Positions 1 through 7,888 of a stretch of DNA of 64,000 bases are shown one piece after another (position 1 is the stretch's first letter; each line of letters starts with the position of its first letter). The stretch covers positions 3,906,001 to 3,970,000 of the forward strand of contig NZ_CP107989.1 of NCBI RefSeq assembly GCF_041435015.1, given 5' to 3'. Both the position numbers and the translations under genes were made by a program. The DNA is from Streptomyces canus (GTDB taxonomy: Bacteria > Actinomycetota > Actinomycetes > Streptomycetales > Streptomycetaceae). The notes beneath the pieces were generated by a model. It had not been told where the DNA came from. It made no database searches and was given only the letters and a program-made list of their open reading frames with translations.

Positions 1-3
1 CCC

Positions 4-300
4 GTGTCGAGTCGGGACCGGTGCTACACCTTCCGTTCAGCCTGTTCGCCGTAGGGGTTGCTGTCGTCTTGCGGCGCAGGTTTCGGCGTGGCTGGTCGCG
101 CCGTTCCCCGCGCCCCTGGAATGCGCACCCGTGTCGAGTGGGGGCCGGTGCTACGCCTTCCGTTCAGCCTGTTCGCCGTAGGGGTTGCTGTCGTCTTGCG
201 GCGCAGGTTTCGGCGTGGCTGGTCGCGCCGTTCCCCGCGCCCCTGCCCCCCCGTGTCGAGTCGGGACCGGTGCTACACCTTCCGTTCACCCTGTTCGCCG
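4..300. repeat. Tandem long repeat, about 2.4 copies, with dispersed motif
   Basis: Three near-identical copies begin at 4, 131 and 253 (spacing 127 and 122 bp). Each starts GTGTCGAGT, continues with a block ending GCCTGTTCGCC, and the first two end in a GC-rich core (90-118 and 217-245) that reads GGCTGGTCGCGC then GTTCCCCGCGCCCCT. The same core, with CAGTT instead of CCGTT, recurs singly in other gaps of this window. The third copy is cut off just before the coding sequence that starts at 334. The first copy may extend beyond the window. I see no gene in 1-333; reading frames across it are chance extensions upstream of the real start. Confidence 0.85.
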
Positions 301-333
301 GGGAATGTTGGGTTCCGCGAGCACGCTCCCCGT

Positions 334-1398
334 GTGAGACGCATCGCAGGGATCGTCCTCGCGGTCCTGCTGATCGGCGGCGTGGTGGCAGCCGTCGTGG
401 CAGGCCGGGAAGCGGACGACAAGGGCACGGCAACGAAGACCGTGCAGGGAGTGATCGGATCGGAGAAGGCCGAGTTCTTCGCCGATCCCGACGTGGTGAA
501 GGCCCTCGCCGCCAGGGGCTACACCGTGAAGGCCGAGACCTCCGGGTCCTGGGCCATGGAGGGCCTCGACCTCGACGGGTACGATTTCGCCTTCCCGTCC
601 AGCCAGGCCCCGGCCACCGAGCTCGCCGCGAAGTACAAGGTACGGGGGACCCTCCCCCGCCCCTTCTACTCGCCCCTCGTCGTCGTGGCGCACAAGAGCG
701 CCGCCGGGGTCCTCGCGGGCAACGGCCTGGCCACGCTGGACGCGGAGCACCGCGGCACCCTCAAGATGGCCGCCTACCTCGACGCGGCCCGCGAGGACCG
801 CACCTGGCAGCAGCTCAAGGGGGCGGACACGTACGGGGAGCTCACCGGCACCCTCTACCTCTCCAGCACCGACCCGGAGACCTCCAACTCCGGCGCCCTC
901 TACCTCGCCGCCGCCTCCTGTGTGGCCAACGGCGGCAAGGTCGTCGCGAGCGACGCGGAGGTCAGGCGGACGACCCCCCTGCTGCACAAGCTCGTCAGTG
1001 TGCAGGGCGCCCAGCAGTCCAGCACGGACGCGGCCTTCCGGGACTTCGTCAGCGGCGCCGGCAACCCGCTCGTCCTGGTCTACGAGTCCCAGGTCGCCTC
1101 GCTCCTCGCGGACGGGCAGCACCCCGACGACCTGGTCGTCCTCTACCCGGACACCACGGTCAACAGCGACCACACGGTCGTACCGCTGACCGAGAACGGC
1201 CAGGCCCTCGCCGGGCTCCTCTCCACCGACCGGCGGTTGCGCGAGCTGGAGGTCCGGCACGGGTTCCGGCCGCAGGGCGACGCCACCGAGTTCGCCTCGG
1301 CCGCCACCTACCTCAAGCAGGAACTGACCGGCGTCCGCCAGGCGCCCGTGCCCACCTCCGCGGTGCTGCACGAGCTGGCGCGACGGGCGCGCGGATAA
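334..1398 (+). CDS. Membrane-anchored solute-binding-like protein
   Basis: 354 aa from a GTG start placed just before an N-terminal hydrophobic helix (about residues 4-22) that acts as signal or anchor; the upstream repeat is not protein-like. The rest resembles an extracellular periplasmic-binding-type domain: a Tyr-Asp-Phe-Ala-Phe-Pro stretch, then alternating strands and helices, and a Ser-Asn-Ser-Gly segment like those lining ligand pockets of ModA/PstS-type proteins. It is followed after 14 bp by the TelA-family gene and heads a four-gene operon. No ABC permease or ATPase is nearby, so a transport role is not supported; it may sense or scaffold. The family assignment is by fold impression only. 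Confidence 0.75.
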   Translation: MRRIAGIVLAVLLIGGVVAAVVAGREADDKGTATKTVQGVIGSEKAEFFADPDVVKALAARGYTVKAETSGSWAMEGLDLDGYDFAFPSSQAPATELAAKYKVRGTLPRPFYSPLVVVAHKSAAGVLAGNGLATLDAEHRGTLKMAAYLDAAREDRTWQQLKGADTYGELTGTLYLSSTDPETSNSGALYLAAASCVANGGKVVASDAEVRRTTPLLHKLVSVQGAQQSSTDAAFRDFVSGAGNPLVLVYESQVASLLADGQHPDDLVVLYPDTTVNSDHTVVPLTENGQALAGLLSTDRRLRELEVRHGFRPQGDATEFASAATYLKQELTGVRQAPVPTSAVLHELARRARG

Positions 1399-1412
1399 CG
1401 GGGGACACAGCC

Positions 1413-2585
1413 ATGACATCCATGAACGACGACACTTTCGTCCTGACGCCTCCCGAGGCCGTCGCACCCGTGCCCCGCGAGAAGGCCGGCGGACTCGTCC
1501 CCGTCGACGACTCCGTGCGCACCGACATGGCCAGGAAGGCCTCCGCGTACGTCGAGGGGCTCGCGACGCTCGACGCCCGCTCGCCCGAGTTCGCCGGCAA
1601 GGTCGGTGAGATCACCGGACTCGGTGCCGGCGAGATGCGCAGCGCCGCCGCGCAGTCCAACCGGATGCTGGAGCGGACCGTGCGCAGTCTGCCGGACAAG
1701 GGCGGGGACGCCCAGTCCCTGGTGGCGGGCTCGCTCGTCGAACTGCGGCGCGTGGTCGAGGACCTGGACCCCCGGGACCTGTCCGCCGCCAAGGGCCGCA
1801 GGTTCCTGTCCCGGCTCCCCGGCGGCAACCGGCTGCGCGATCACGTGGCCAAGTACGCCTCAGCACAAGGGACGTTGAACAGGATCGTGGGCTCGCTGCG
1901 CGGCGGCCAGGACGAACTCCGTCGTGACAACGCCGCGTTGCAGACCGAGCGGGTCCGCCTGTGGGAGACGATGGGCAAGCTCCAGGAGTACGTCGTGCTG
2001 ACCGAGGCCCTGGACACGGCCGTCGAGCGGCACATCACCGCCGTAGGAGATCCGGAGGCGGCCGACGCGCTCCGCGCCGACGTCCTCTTTCCCGTCCGGC
2101 AGAAGCACCAGGACCTGCTCACCCAGCTGGCCGTCTGCGCGCAGGGCTACCTCGCCATGGACGTCGTACGCCGCAACAACGAGGAACTGATCAAGGGCGT
2201 CGACCGGGCCGCCACCACCACCGTGTCGGCGCTGCGCATCTCCGTGATGCTGGCCTCCGCGCTCGAGAACCAGAAGAAGGTCGTCGAGCAGGTCAACGCC
2301 CTGCGCGGGACCACCGAGGACCTGATCCGGGGCAACGCCGAGATGCTCGCGACCCAGAGCGGGGAGATCCAGCGCATCGCCGCCGACCCGGCGGTCGGCG
2401 CCGAGACCCTGCGCTCCGCCTTCCAGCAGATCTACCGGACCCTCGACGCGATCGACACGTACAAGGTGCAGGCGACCGAGGTGATGGCGGCGACCGTGGA
2501 GTCACTGACCTCCGAACTCCAGCACGCCAGTGGGTACTTGGAGCGCAGCCGGTCGCAGGGCGCGCTGGAGGGGGGCCTCGGATGA
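1413..2585 (+). CDS. TelA/KlaA-family toxic-anion-resistance-like protein
   Basis: 390 aa, mostly alpha-helical and charged, with no signal peptide, so probably cytosolic or membrane-peripheral. The pattern matches the TelA family (tellurite and toxic anion resistance): a helical N-terminal half, a segment around 'LRRDNAALQTERVRLWETMGK' (about residues 165-190), then long coiled-coil-like helices containing Asn-rich 'RRNNEEL' and a C-terminal 'TYKVQATEVMAATVESL' region. TelA homologues confer tellurite resistance in some bacteria, but their biochemical role is poorly known. The stop overlaps the start of the next gene (ATGA), so the two are translationally coupled. In this operon it sits between two proteins with solute-binding-like regions. 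Confidence 0.8.
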   Translation: MTSMNDDTFVLTPPEAVAPVPREKAGGLVPVDDSVRTDMARKASAYVEGLATLDARSPEFAGKVGEITGLGAGEMRSAAAQSNRMLERTVRSLPDKGGDAQSLVAGSLVELRRVVEDLDPRDLSAAKGRRFLSRLPGGNRLRDHVAKYASAQGTLNRIVGSLRGGQDELRRDNAALQTERVRLWETMGKLQEYVVLTEALDTAVERHITAVGDPEAADALRADVLFPVRQKHQDLLTQLAVCAQGYLAMDVVRRNNEELIKGVDRAATTTVSALRISVMLASALENQKKVVEQVNALRGTTEDLIRGNAEMLATQSGEIQRIAADPAVGAETLRSAFQQIYRTLDAIDTYKVQATEVMAATVESLTSELQHASGYLERSRSQGALEGGLG

Positions 2586-4141
2586 GACGCCACGCACTGG
2601 CCGCCTGCCTCGCGGCGCTCGGCCTGCTCACCGCCTGCACGGCCCAGGAGGACGGGATCAGCGGCCTGTCGACGCCCGGCGTCCCCGGGCCCGCCGAGCC
2701 GGGCACCCTCCGTGTCCTCGCCTCCAGCGAGCTGAGCGACATGGCCCCGGTGCTCGCCCGGGTCGAGAAGGACACCGGCATCAAGGTCCGGCCGACGTAC
2801 ATCGGCACCCTGGACGCCGTGGACATGCTGGCGAAGGGCACGGCCGACGGACGGTACGACGCCCTGTGGCTGTCGTCGAACGACTACCTCCGGCTGCGCC
2901 CCGAGGCGGCCGCGAAGGTGGTCTCCGAGACGCCCGTCATGTCGAGCCCGGTCGCGATCGGGGTGAAGCAGGCGACGGTGAAGGCGCTCGGCTGGAAGCC
3001 GGACGACGTCACCTGGTCCCAGGTCGAGCAGGCCGTCCGGGACGGAAAGCTGACGTACGGCATGACCGATCCGGCCCGCTCCAACTCCGGCTTCTCCACA
3101 CTGGTTTCGGTGGCCTCCGCCCTCTCCGGCGCCCAGTCGGCGCTCACCGACGCGGACGTCGGCAAGGCCAGGCCCCGGCTGAAGGAGTTCTTCAAGGGCC
3201 AGAAGCTGACCTCGGGTTCCTCGGGCTGGCTGGCGGCGACGTACGACCGGCGCGGCGACGTCGACGCCCTGCTCAACTACGAGTCCGTCCTCAAGGGCAT
3301 CCCCGGTCTGACCGTGATCCGTCCCCGCGACGGCGTGATCACCGCCGACTATCCGCTCACCACGCTCAAGTCCACGAGCACCCGGACCCGCGAGGAGGTC
3401 CGCCGGCTGACGGAGGACCTGCGCACCGAGAAGATCCAGCGGGAGATCACCGCCCGCACCCACCGCCGCCCGGTCGTCGCCTCGGTCCCTCCGGGAAGCG
3501 GCCTGGACACCACCCGCCGCCGTGAACTGCCCTTCCCGGGCACCCGTTCCGTCGCCGACGGCCTGCTCGACTCCTACGAGAACGAGCTGCGCCGCCCGTC
3601 GCGGACCGTGTACGTCCTGGACACCTCGGGCTCGATGGAGGGCGACCGCCTGGACCGCCTCAAGACGGCCCTCACCGACCTCACCGGCGACTTCCGCGAA
3701 CGCGAGGAGGTCACGCTGATGCCGTTCGGCTCGCAGGTGAAGAGCGTACGGACCCATGTGGTCGAGCCGGCGGACCCGCGGACCGGCCTGGACGCGATCC
3801 GCGAGGACACCTCGGCGCTCTCCGCCGACGGCGACACCGCGATCTACACCTCACTGGAGAAGGCGTACGGCCATCTCGGCGGCGACAGCGACACGTTCAC
3901 GTCGATCGTGCTGATGACGGACGGGGAGAACACGGCGGGCGTCGACGCCGGGGCCTTCGACGACTTCTACCGGGACGGCCTGACCCCCGCCGGACGGCGG
4001 ATCCCGGTCTTCCCCATCCTCTTCGGCGACTCCGACCGCTCCGAACTGGCCCACATCGCCGACCTGACCGGCGGCCGCCTCTTCGACGCCCGGCAGGGCT
4101 CGCTGGACGGCGCCTTCGAGGAGATCCGTGGCTATCAGTAG
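2582..4141 (+). CDS. Lipoprotein with solute-binding-like and VWA domains
   Basis: 519 aa. The N-terminus is a lipoprotein signal with lipobox Leu-Thr-Ala-Cys (Cys19). Residues about 40-300 look like a type II periplasmic-binding domain (SBP_bac_11-like), including a 'DPARSNSGFSTL' pocket segment. Residues about 340-519 are a von Willebrand factor A domain with an intact MIDAS motif DTSGSM (around residue 346), a Thr-containing 'GDTAIYTSL' loop and the downstream 'LMTDGEN' Asp, so metal-dependent ligand binding is likely. It probably faces the outside of the membrane. It overlaps telA by 4 bp upstream and the next gene by 14 bp downstream. The fusion of the two regions is unusual but recurs in actinobacteria as far as I recall. 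Confidence 0.82.
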   Translation: MRRHALAACLAALGLLTACTAQEDGISGLSTPGVPGPAEPGTLRVLASSELSDMAPVLARVEKDTGIKVRPTYIGTLDAVDMLAKGTADGRYDALWLSSNDYLRLRPEAAAKVVSETPVMSSPVAIGVKQATVKALGWKPDDVTWSQVEQAVRDGKLTYGMTDPARSNSGFSTLVSVASALSGAQSALTDADVGKARPRLKEFFKGQKLTSGSSGWLAATYDRRGDVDALLNYESVLKGIPGLTVIRPRDGVITADYPLTTLKSTSTRTREEVRRLTEDLRTEKIQREITARTHRRPVVASVPPGSGLDTTRRRELPFPGTRSVADGLLDSYENELRRPSRTVYVLDTSGSMEGDRLDRLKTALTDLTGDFREREEVTLMPFGSQVKSVRTHVVEPADPRTGLDAIREDTSALSADGDTAIYTSLEKAYGHLGGDSDTFTSIVLMTDGENTAGVDAGAFDDFYRDGLTPAGRRIPVFPILFGDSDRSELAHIADLTGGRLFDARQGSLDGAFEEIRGYQ

Positions 4142-4739
4142 ATATCTGGAGTCCCGCAAGAACCTCGCGGGAAGCGCGTGCGGCCTGGTCGGTCTGGCGC
4201 TGACCTTCGCGGGTGTGGCCGGCCCGTACTGGCCCGTGGTCGTGGCCGGGCTCTACGGCGCGGGCGCGCTGATCGCCCCGCCGGAACGCCCCGCGCTGCC
4301 CGAGCTCCCGGACCCGTCGGCCCAACTGGACGAGGTGCGGGGCGACTTCGAGAAGGTGCGCGCCTATCTGACGGACATCGAGCTGTCGGTCACGGCGGCG
4401 GCCCGGCTGCGTGAACTCACCGAGCTGCTGGCCGCGTTGCTCGACCAGGGCTGGAGCAAGGAGCTGCTGGCCCATGACCCGGAGGGTGTGCACGCGCTGT
4501 CCCGGATCGTCCGGCGCGACCTGCCCGAGGCCGTCGACAGCTTCGTGCGCACCCGGTGGTGGACGCGGATGACACCGGGCACGGAGTCCCCCGAACTCCA
4601 CCTGGAACAGCAGCTGGGCCTCATGAAGCAGGACGCACAGCAGCTGGCGGCGGCTCTCCGGGACACGGAGGCCCGCCGCCAGGAGACCCACACCCGGTAT
4701 CTGGAGGACCGGGGCGGGCACAACGGGGTCAGTGCGTGA
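4128..4739 (+). CDS. Small membrane protein of the TelA/VWA operon
   Basis: 203 aa from a GTG inside the end of the VWA gene (14-bp overlap). Two hydrophobic segments lie near the N-terminus (about residues 16-50, 'GLVGLALTFAGVAGPYW' and following), then a long charged helical cytoplasmic part with Arg/Glu-rich repeats. It resembles the XpaC-like (5-bromo-4-chloroindolyl phosphate hydrolysis) proteins that accompany telA genes in Bacillus, but only in general architecture. As the fourth member of a tightly coupled operon it is likely a membrane partner of TelA. A hairpin follows at 4767-4790. Confidence 0.75.
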   Translation: MAISRYLESRKNLAGSACGLVGLALTFAGVAGPYWPVVVAGLYGAGALIAPPERPALPELPDPSAQLDEVRGDFEKVRAYLTDIELSVTAAARLRELTELLAALLDQGWSKELLAHDPEGVHALSRIVRRDLPEAVDSFVRTRWWTRMTPGTESPELHLEQQLGLMKQDAQQLAAALRDTEARRQETHTRYLEDRGGHNGVSA

Positions 4740-4766
4740 CCGACGGTCTCGCCTTGTGGGCAGCAC

Positions 4767-4790
4767 GCCCCGCACGCCGTTGTGCGGGGC
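4767..4790 (+). terminator. Hairpin after TelA/VWA operon
   Basis: GCCCCGCAC (4767-4775), 6-nt loop, GTGCGGGGC (4782-4790): a perfect 9-bp stem 28 bp after the last stop of the operon. There is no U-tract, as is common in high-GC actinobacteria. Confidence 0.7.
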
Positions 4791-4839
4791 CGGTTCGTGA
4801 CTCAGGGCCTGTCCGAGCGGACCTGCCCTCGTGCCGCCA

Positions 4840-4896
4840 CCCGCGGCCGGCCCGTGACGATCACGGGTCAGGGCTCCCATCGGGGCCGGCCGCGGG
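4840..4896 (-). terminator. Long hairpin downstream of pckG
   Basis: Perfect 14-bp inverted repeat CCCGCGGCCGGCCC (4840-4853) and its complement (4883-4896), separated by 29 nt that contain the smaller palindrome GTGACGATCAC. It ends 15 bp beyond the pckG stop, and together with the 4767 hairpin separates the convergent transcripts. Confidence 0.75.
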
Positions 4897-4910
4897 GGTT
4901 CTGGGGGGAC

Positions 4911-6734
4911 TCAGCCCAGGCGCCGCACCAGCGCGTGGTACTCGTCCCACAGCTCCTTCGGCGTGTGGTCACCGAAGGTGTTGAGGTGCTCGGGGATCAG
5001 GGATGCCTCGTCCCGCCACACCTCCTTGTCGACCGTGAGCAGGTACTCCAGGTCGGTGTCGGCCAGGTCGAGGCCCTTGGTGTCGAGCGCGTCCTTGGTC
5101 GGCAGGATGCCGATCGGGGTCTCGACGCCCTCGGCCTTGCCCTCCAGCCGCTCCACGATCCACTTCAGAACGCGGCTGTTCTCGCCGAAGCCGGGCCAGA
5201 CGAACGCGCCTTCGTCGTTCTTGCGGAACCAGTTGACGTAGTAGATCTTCGGCAGCTTCGACTGGTCCTTGTCCTTGGCCACGTCGACCCAGTGCCCCAT
5301 GTAGTCGCCCATGTTGTAGCCGCAGAACGGCAGCATGGCGAAGGGGTCGCGGCGCAGCTCGCCGACCTTGCCCTCGGCGGCGGCGGTCTTCTCGGAGGCC
5401 ACGTTGGCGCCGAGGAAGACGCCGTGGTTCCAGTCGAAGGACTCCGTCACCAGCGGGACCGCGCTCGCGCGCCGCCCGCCGAAGAGGATCGCCGAGATCG
5501 GCACGCCCTTGGGGTCCTCCCACTCGGGCGCGATGATCGGGCACTGGGCGGCGGGGGTGGTGAAGCGGGCGTTGGGGTGGGCGGCCGGGACGTCCGAAGC
5601 GGGCGTCCAGTCGTTGCCCTTCCAGTCGGTGAGGTGCGCCGGGGTCTCCTCCGTCATGCCCTCCCACCAGATGTCGTTGTCGTCGGTGAGGGCGACGTTG
5701 GTGAAGACGGAGTTGCCCCACAGCGTCTTCATCGCGTTGGCGTTGGTGTGCTCGCCGGTGCCGGGCGCGACGCCGAAGAAACCGGCCTCGGGGTTGATCG
5801 CGTAGAGGCGGCCGTCCTCACCGAAGCGCATCCAGGCGATGTCGTCGCCGATCGTCTCGACGGTCCAACCGGAGATCGTGGGCTCCAGCATGGCGAGGTT
5901 GGTCTTGCCGCAGGCGCTCGGGAAGGCGGCGGCGACGTACTTCGACTCGCCCTGCGGCGGGGTGAGTTTCAGGATGAGCATGTGCTCGGCGAGCCAGCCC
6001 TCGTCGCGGGCCATCACCGAGGCGATGCGCAGGGCGTAGCACTTCTTGCCGAGCAGGGCGTTGCCGCCGTAGCCCGAACCGTAGGACCAGATCTCGCGGG
6101 ACTCCGGGAAGTGCGAGATGTACTTGGTGGAGTTGCACGGCCAGGGAACGTCCTCCTGGCCTTCCTCCAGCGGCGCCCCGAGCGTGTGGACGGCCTTGAC
6201 GAAGAAGCCGTCGTCGCCGAGTTCGTCGAGGACCGGCTGTCCCATACGGGTCATCGTGCGCATCGAGACCGCGACGTAGGCGGAGTCGGTGATCTCGACG
6301 CCGATCGCGGAGAGGTCCGAGCCGAGGGGGCCCATGCAGAACGGGACGACGTACATCGTCCGGCCCTTCATCGAACCGCGGAAGACGCCCTTCTCGCCGG
6401 CGAAGATGTCCCGCATCTCCCCCGGTGCCTTCCAGTGGTTCGTCGGCCCGGCGTCCTCCTCCTTCTCCGAGCAGATGAAGGTGCGGTCCTCGACGCGCGC
6501 GACGTCGGTCGGGTCGGAGGCCGCGTAGTAGGAGTTGGGGCGCTTGATCGGGTCGAGCTTCTTGAAGGTGCCCTTCGCCACGAGCTCCTCGCACAGGCGC
6601 TCGTACTCCGCTTCGGATCCGTCACACCAGACCACGCTGTCCGGCTGGGTCAGTTCGGCGATCTCGTTCACCCACGAGATCAGTTCCTTGTGCTGGGTGG
6701 GGATGACGGGGGGAGCCGCGATGTCGCGCGCCAC
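4911..6734 (-). CDS. pckG: Phosphoenolpyruvate carboxykinase (GTP)
   Basis: 607 aa, the usual length of GTP-dependent PEPCK, which converts oxaloacetate and GTP to PEP, CO2 and GDP at the start of gluconeogenesis in the cytoplasm. It carries the family signature phosphate-binding loop [12 protein letters not shown], the Asn/Arg-rich '[18 protein letters not shown]' nucleotide region, the metal-site 'GDDIAWM' segment and '[11 protein letters not shown]'. The GTG at 6734 (protein begins ARDIAAPP after the start residue) is preceded by AGGAG seven bases upstream; a longer in-frame extension lacks family similarity and was rejected. It is divergent from the TrhA-like gene, with a 12-bp palindrome in the shared gap. 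Confidence 0.97.
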   Translation of the reverse strand: MARDIAAPPVIPTQHKELISWVNEIAELTQPDSVVWCDGSEAEYERLCEELVAKGTFKKLDPIKRPNSYYAASDPTDVARVEDRTFICSEKEEDAGPTNHWKAPGEMRDIFAGEKGVFRGSMKGRTMYVVPFCMGPLGSDLSAIGVEITDSAYVAVSMRTMTRMGQPVLDELGDDGFFVKAVHTLGAPLEEGQEDVPWPCNSTKYISHFPESREIWSYGSGYGGNALLGKKCYALRIASVMARDEGWLAEHMLILKLTPPQGESKYVAAAFPSACGKTNLAMLEPTISGWTVETIGDDIAWMRFGEDGRLYAINPEAGFFGVAPGTGEHTNANAMKTLWGNSVFTNVALTDDNDIWWEGMTEETPAHLTDWKGNDWTPASDVPAAHPNARFTTPAAQCPIIAPEWEDPKGVPISAILFGGRRASAVPLVTESFDWNHGVFLGANVASEKTAAAEGKVGELRRDPFAMLPFCGYNMGDYMGHWVDVAKDKDQSKLPKIYYVNWFRKNDEGAFVWPGFGENSRVLKWIVERLEGKAEGVETPIGILPTKDALDTKGLDLADTDLEYLLTVDKEVWRDEASLIPEHLNTFGDHTPKELWDEYHALVRRLG

Positions 6735-6923
6735 GATTGCTCCTAGATGAGGGATTTTTTGTTTGGAGGCCCCGTGGGGGCTGCGACCCGGATGCTTCTC
6801 GTGCCGTTTGGTGGTGACCTTGGCGCTCATCCGGTGCCGACCGCACTCATTTGATCATCCGACCGAAGCGCCCATCTGTCCAGAGGGCATCACAGGTGAG
6901 CGGAGTGAGGATCGCCACGCTCA

Positions 6924-6935
6924 CTGTGCGCACAG
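6924..6935. promoter_or_regulatory. 12-bp palindrome, candidate operator upstream of pckG
   Basis: CTGTGCGCACAG is a perfect palindrome about 190 bp upstream of the pckG start. It is near a second GTGCAC element at 6949-6954. The position fits a transcription factor site, but no family consensus is recognised. Confidence 0.4.
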
Positions 6936-7042
6936 CGCGTTTATTTGCGTGCACTTAGCGTTCAGCGAACCGTCTCTTTACTGGTCAACTCCCGTGAGAC
7001 GATGGCCACTCTTGGCCGTTCCTCACGCTCTACTCATGCGTA

Positions 7043-7065
7043 ACTTACGGTCCCGTAGGTACGAT
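7043..7065 (+). promoter_or_regulatory. Promoter and palindromic operator of TrhA-like gene
   Basis: ACTTACGGTCCCGTAGGT (7043-7060) matches its reverse complement at 15 of 18 positions, and its last base starts a TACGAT -10 hexamer (7060-7065). The ATG at 7073 lies 7 bp after the hexamer, so the transcript is probably leaderless, and the palindrome would place a repressor over the promoter. Confidence 0.55.
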
Positions 7066-7072
7066 GCCGGTC

Positions 7073-7786
7073 ATGACGCCGCCCGCCCACGACGCCGACG
7101 CTCCCTCCCTGCCCCACCAGATCAAGCAGCACGCCCACCAGCTGGCCGAGCCCATCAAGCCGAAGCTGCGCGGTTGGCTGCACCTCGGCATGTTCCCGGC
7201 CGCACTGGTCGCCGGGCTGATACTGACCGCCCTCGCGAACTCCACCAGAGGCCGGATCGCCTGCGGGATCTTCGCCCTGACCGCCTGCCTGCTGTTCGGC
7301 GTCAGCGCGCTGTACCACCGGGGCACCTGGACCCCCCGCATGGACGGCGTGCTGCGACGGCTGGATCACGCCAACATCTTCCTGATCATCGCGGGCACCT
7401 ACACCCCGCTGACCATGCTGCTCCTGCCGGGCAGCAAGGGGCAGTGGCTGCTGTGGGGCATCTGGGGTGCCGCGGTGGCCGGCATCCTCTTCCGGGTCTT
7501 CTGGGTCGGCGCCCCGCGCTGGCTCTACACCCCCTGCTACATCGCGATGGGCTGGGCCGCCGTCTTCTTCCTGCCCGACTTCATGCGCGCCGGCGGTGTC
7601 GCGGTCCTGGTCCTGGTCGTCATCGGCGGCCTGCTCTACAGCGCGGGCGGCGTGATCTACGGCCTCAAGCGGCCGAACCCGTCACCGCGCTGGTTCGGCT
7701 TCCACGAGGTGTTCCACTCCCTCACCGTGGCCGCCTTCGCCGTCCACTACGTCGGCATCTCGCTGGTGGCGTACCAGCACACGTAG
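7073..7786 (+). CDS. Hemolysin III / TrhA (PAQR-like) membrane protein
   Basis: 237 aa integral membrane protein with seven predicted helices. Family motifs of hemolysin III/adiponectin-receptor-like (YqfA/TrhA) proteins are present: 'SALYHRGTW', 'LDHANIFLIIAGTYTPL', and 'FGFHEVFHSLTVAAFAVHY', whose conserved His and Asp are thought to form a zinc site. Known relatives affect membrane fluidity and energetics rather than being true haemolysins. An ATG nine bases earlier (7064) is possible, but it overlaps the -10 hexamer; the 7073 ATG fits a leaderless start. A strong intrinsic terminator follows at 7806. Confidence 0.9.
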   Translation: MTPPAHDADAPSLPHQIKQHAHQLAEPIKPKLRGWLHLGMFPAALVAGLILTALANSTRGRIACGIFALTACLLFGVSALYHRGTWTPRMDGVLRRLDHANIFLIIAGTYTPLTMLLLPGSKGQWLLWGIWGAAVAGILFRVFWVGAPRWLYTPCYIAMGWAAVFFLPDFMRAGGVAVLVLVVIGGLLYSAGGVIYGLKRPNPSPRWFGFHEVFHSLTVAAFAVHYVGISLVAYQHT

Positions 7787-7805
7787 ACCGTTCCATGCCT
7801 TTCGA

Positions 7806-7836
7806 GGGCCACGGCTTCCGAGCCGTGGCCCTTTTT
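7806..7836 (+). terminator. Intrinsic terminator after TrhA-like gene
   Basis: GGGCCACGGCT (7806-7816), TCCG tetraloop, AGCCGTGGCCC (7821-7831), then TTTTT. It is a textbook rho-independent terminator with an 11-bp perfect stem, rare in clarity for this genome. Confidence 0.93.
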
Positions 7837-7851
7837 GCATGCCCAAACCGA

Positions 7852-7888
7852 TTGACAGCTCATAGCTTTTGAGAGCTACTCTCATTTC
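7852..7888 (+). promoter_or_regulatory. Promoter and operator of MFS-TetR operon
   Basis: TTGACA (7852-7857), 19-bp spacer, TACTCT (7877-7882), then 6 bp to the ATG at 7889, so the mRNA is probably leaderless. The -10 lies inside the perfect inverted repeat TGAGAGCTACTCTCA (7870-7884; 6-bp arms, 3-bp centre). This is a likely operator for the TetR protein encoded by the second gene. Confidence 0.75.

Larger units (their letters stand above)
6735..7072. promoter_or_regulatory. Divergent pckG / TrhA control region
   Basis: 338 bp without a gene. It contains the pckG ribosome site, a perfect 12-bp palindrome CTGTGCGCACAG at 6924-6935, a relatively AT-rich stretch (6936-6985), and on the plus strand a -10-like TACGAT at 7060-7065 overlapping an 18-bp imperfect palindrome at 7043-7060. 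The regulators are unknown. Confidence 0.6.

Noticed and set aside
4782..6746. 654-codon plus-strand frame opposite pckG
   Set aside because: Antisense shadow of a gene with unmistakable PEPCK motifs.
6735..6830. 32-codon N-terminal extension of pckG
   Set aside because: Not similar to the family; the GTG at 6734 has AGGAG at the right distance and gives the usual protein start.
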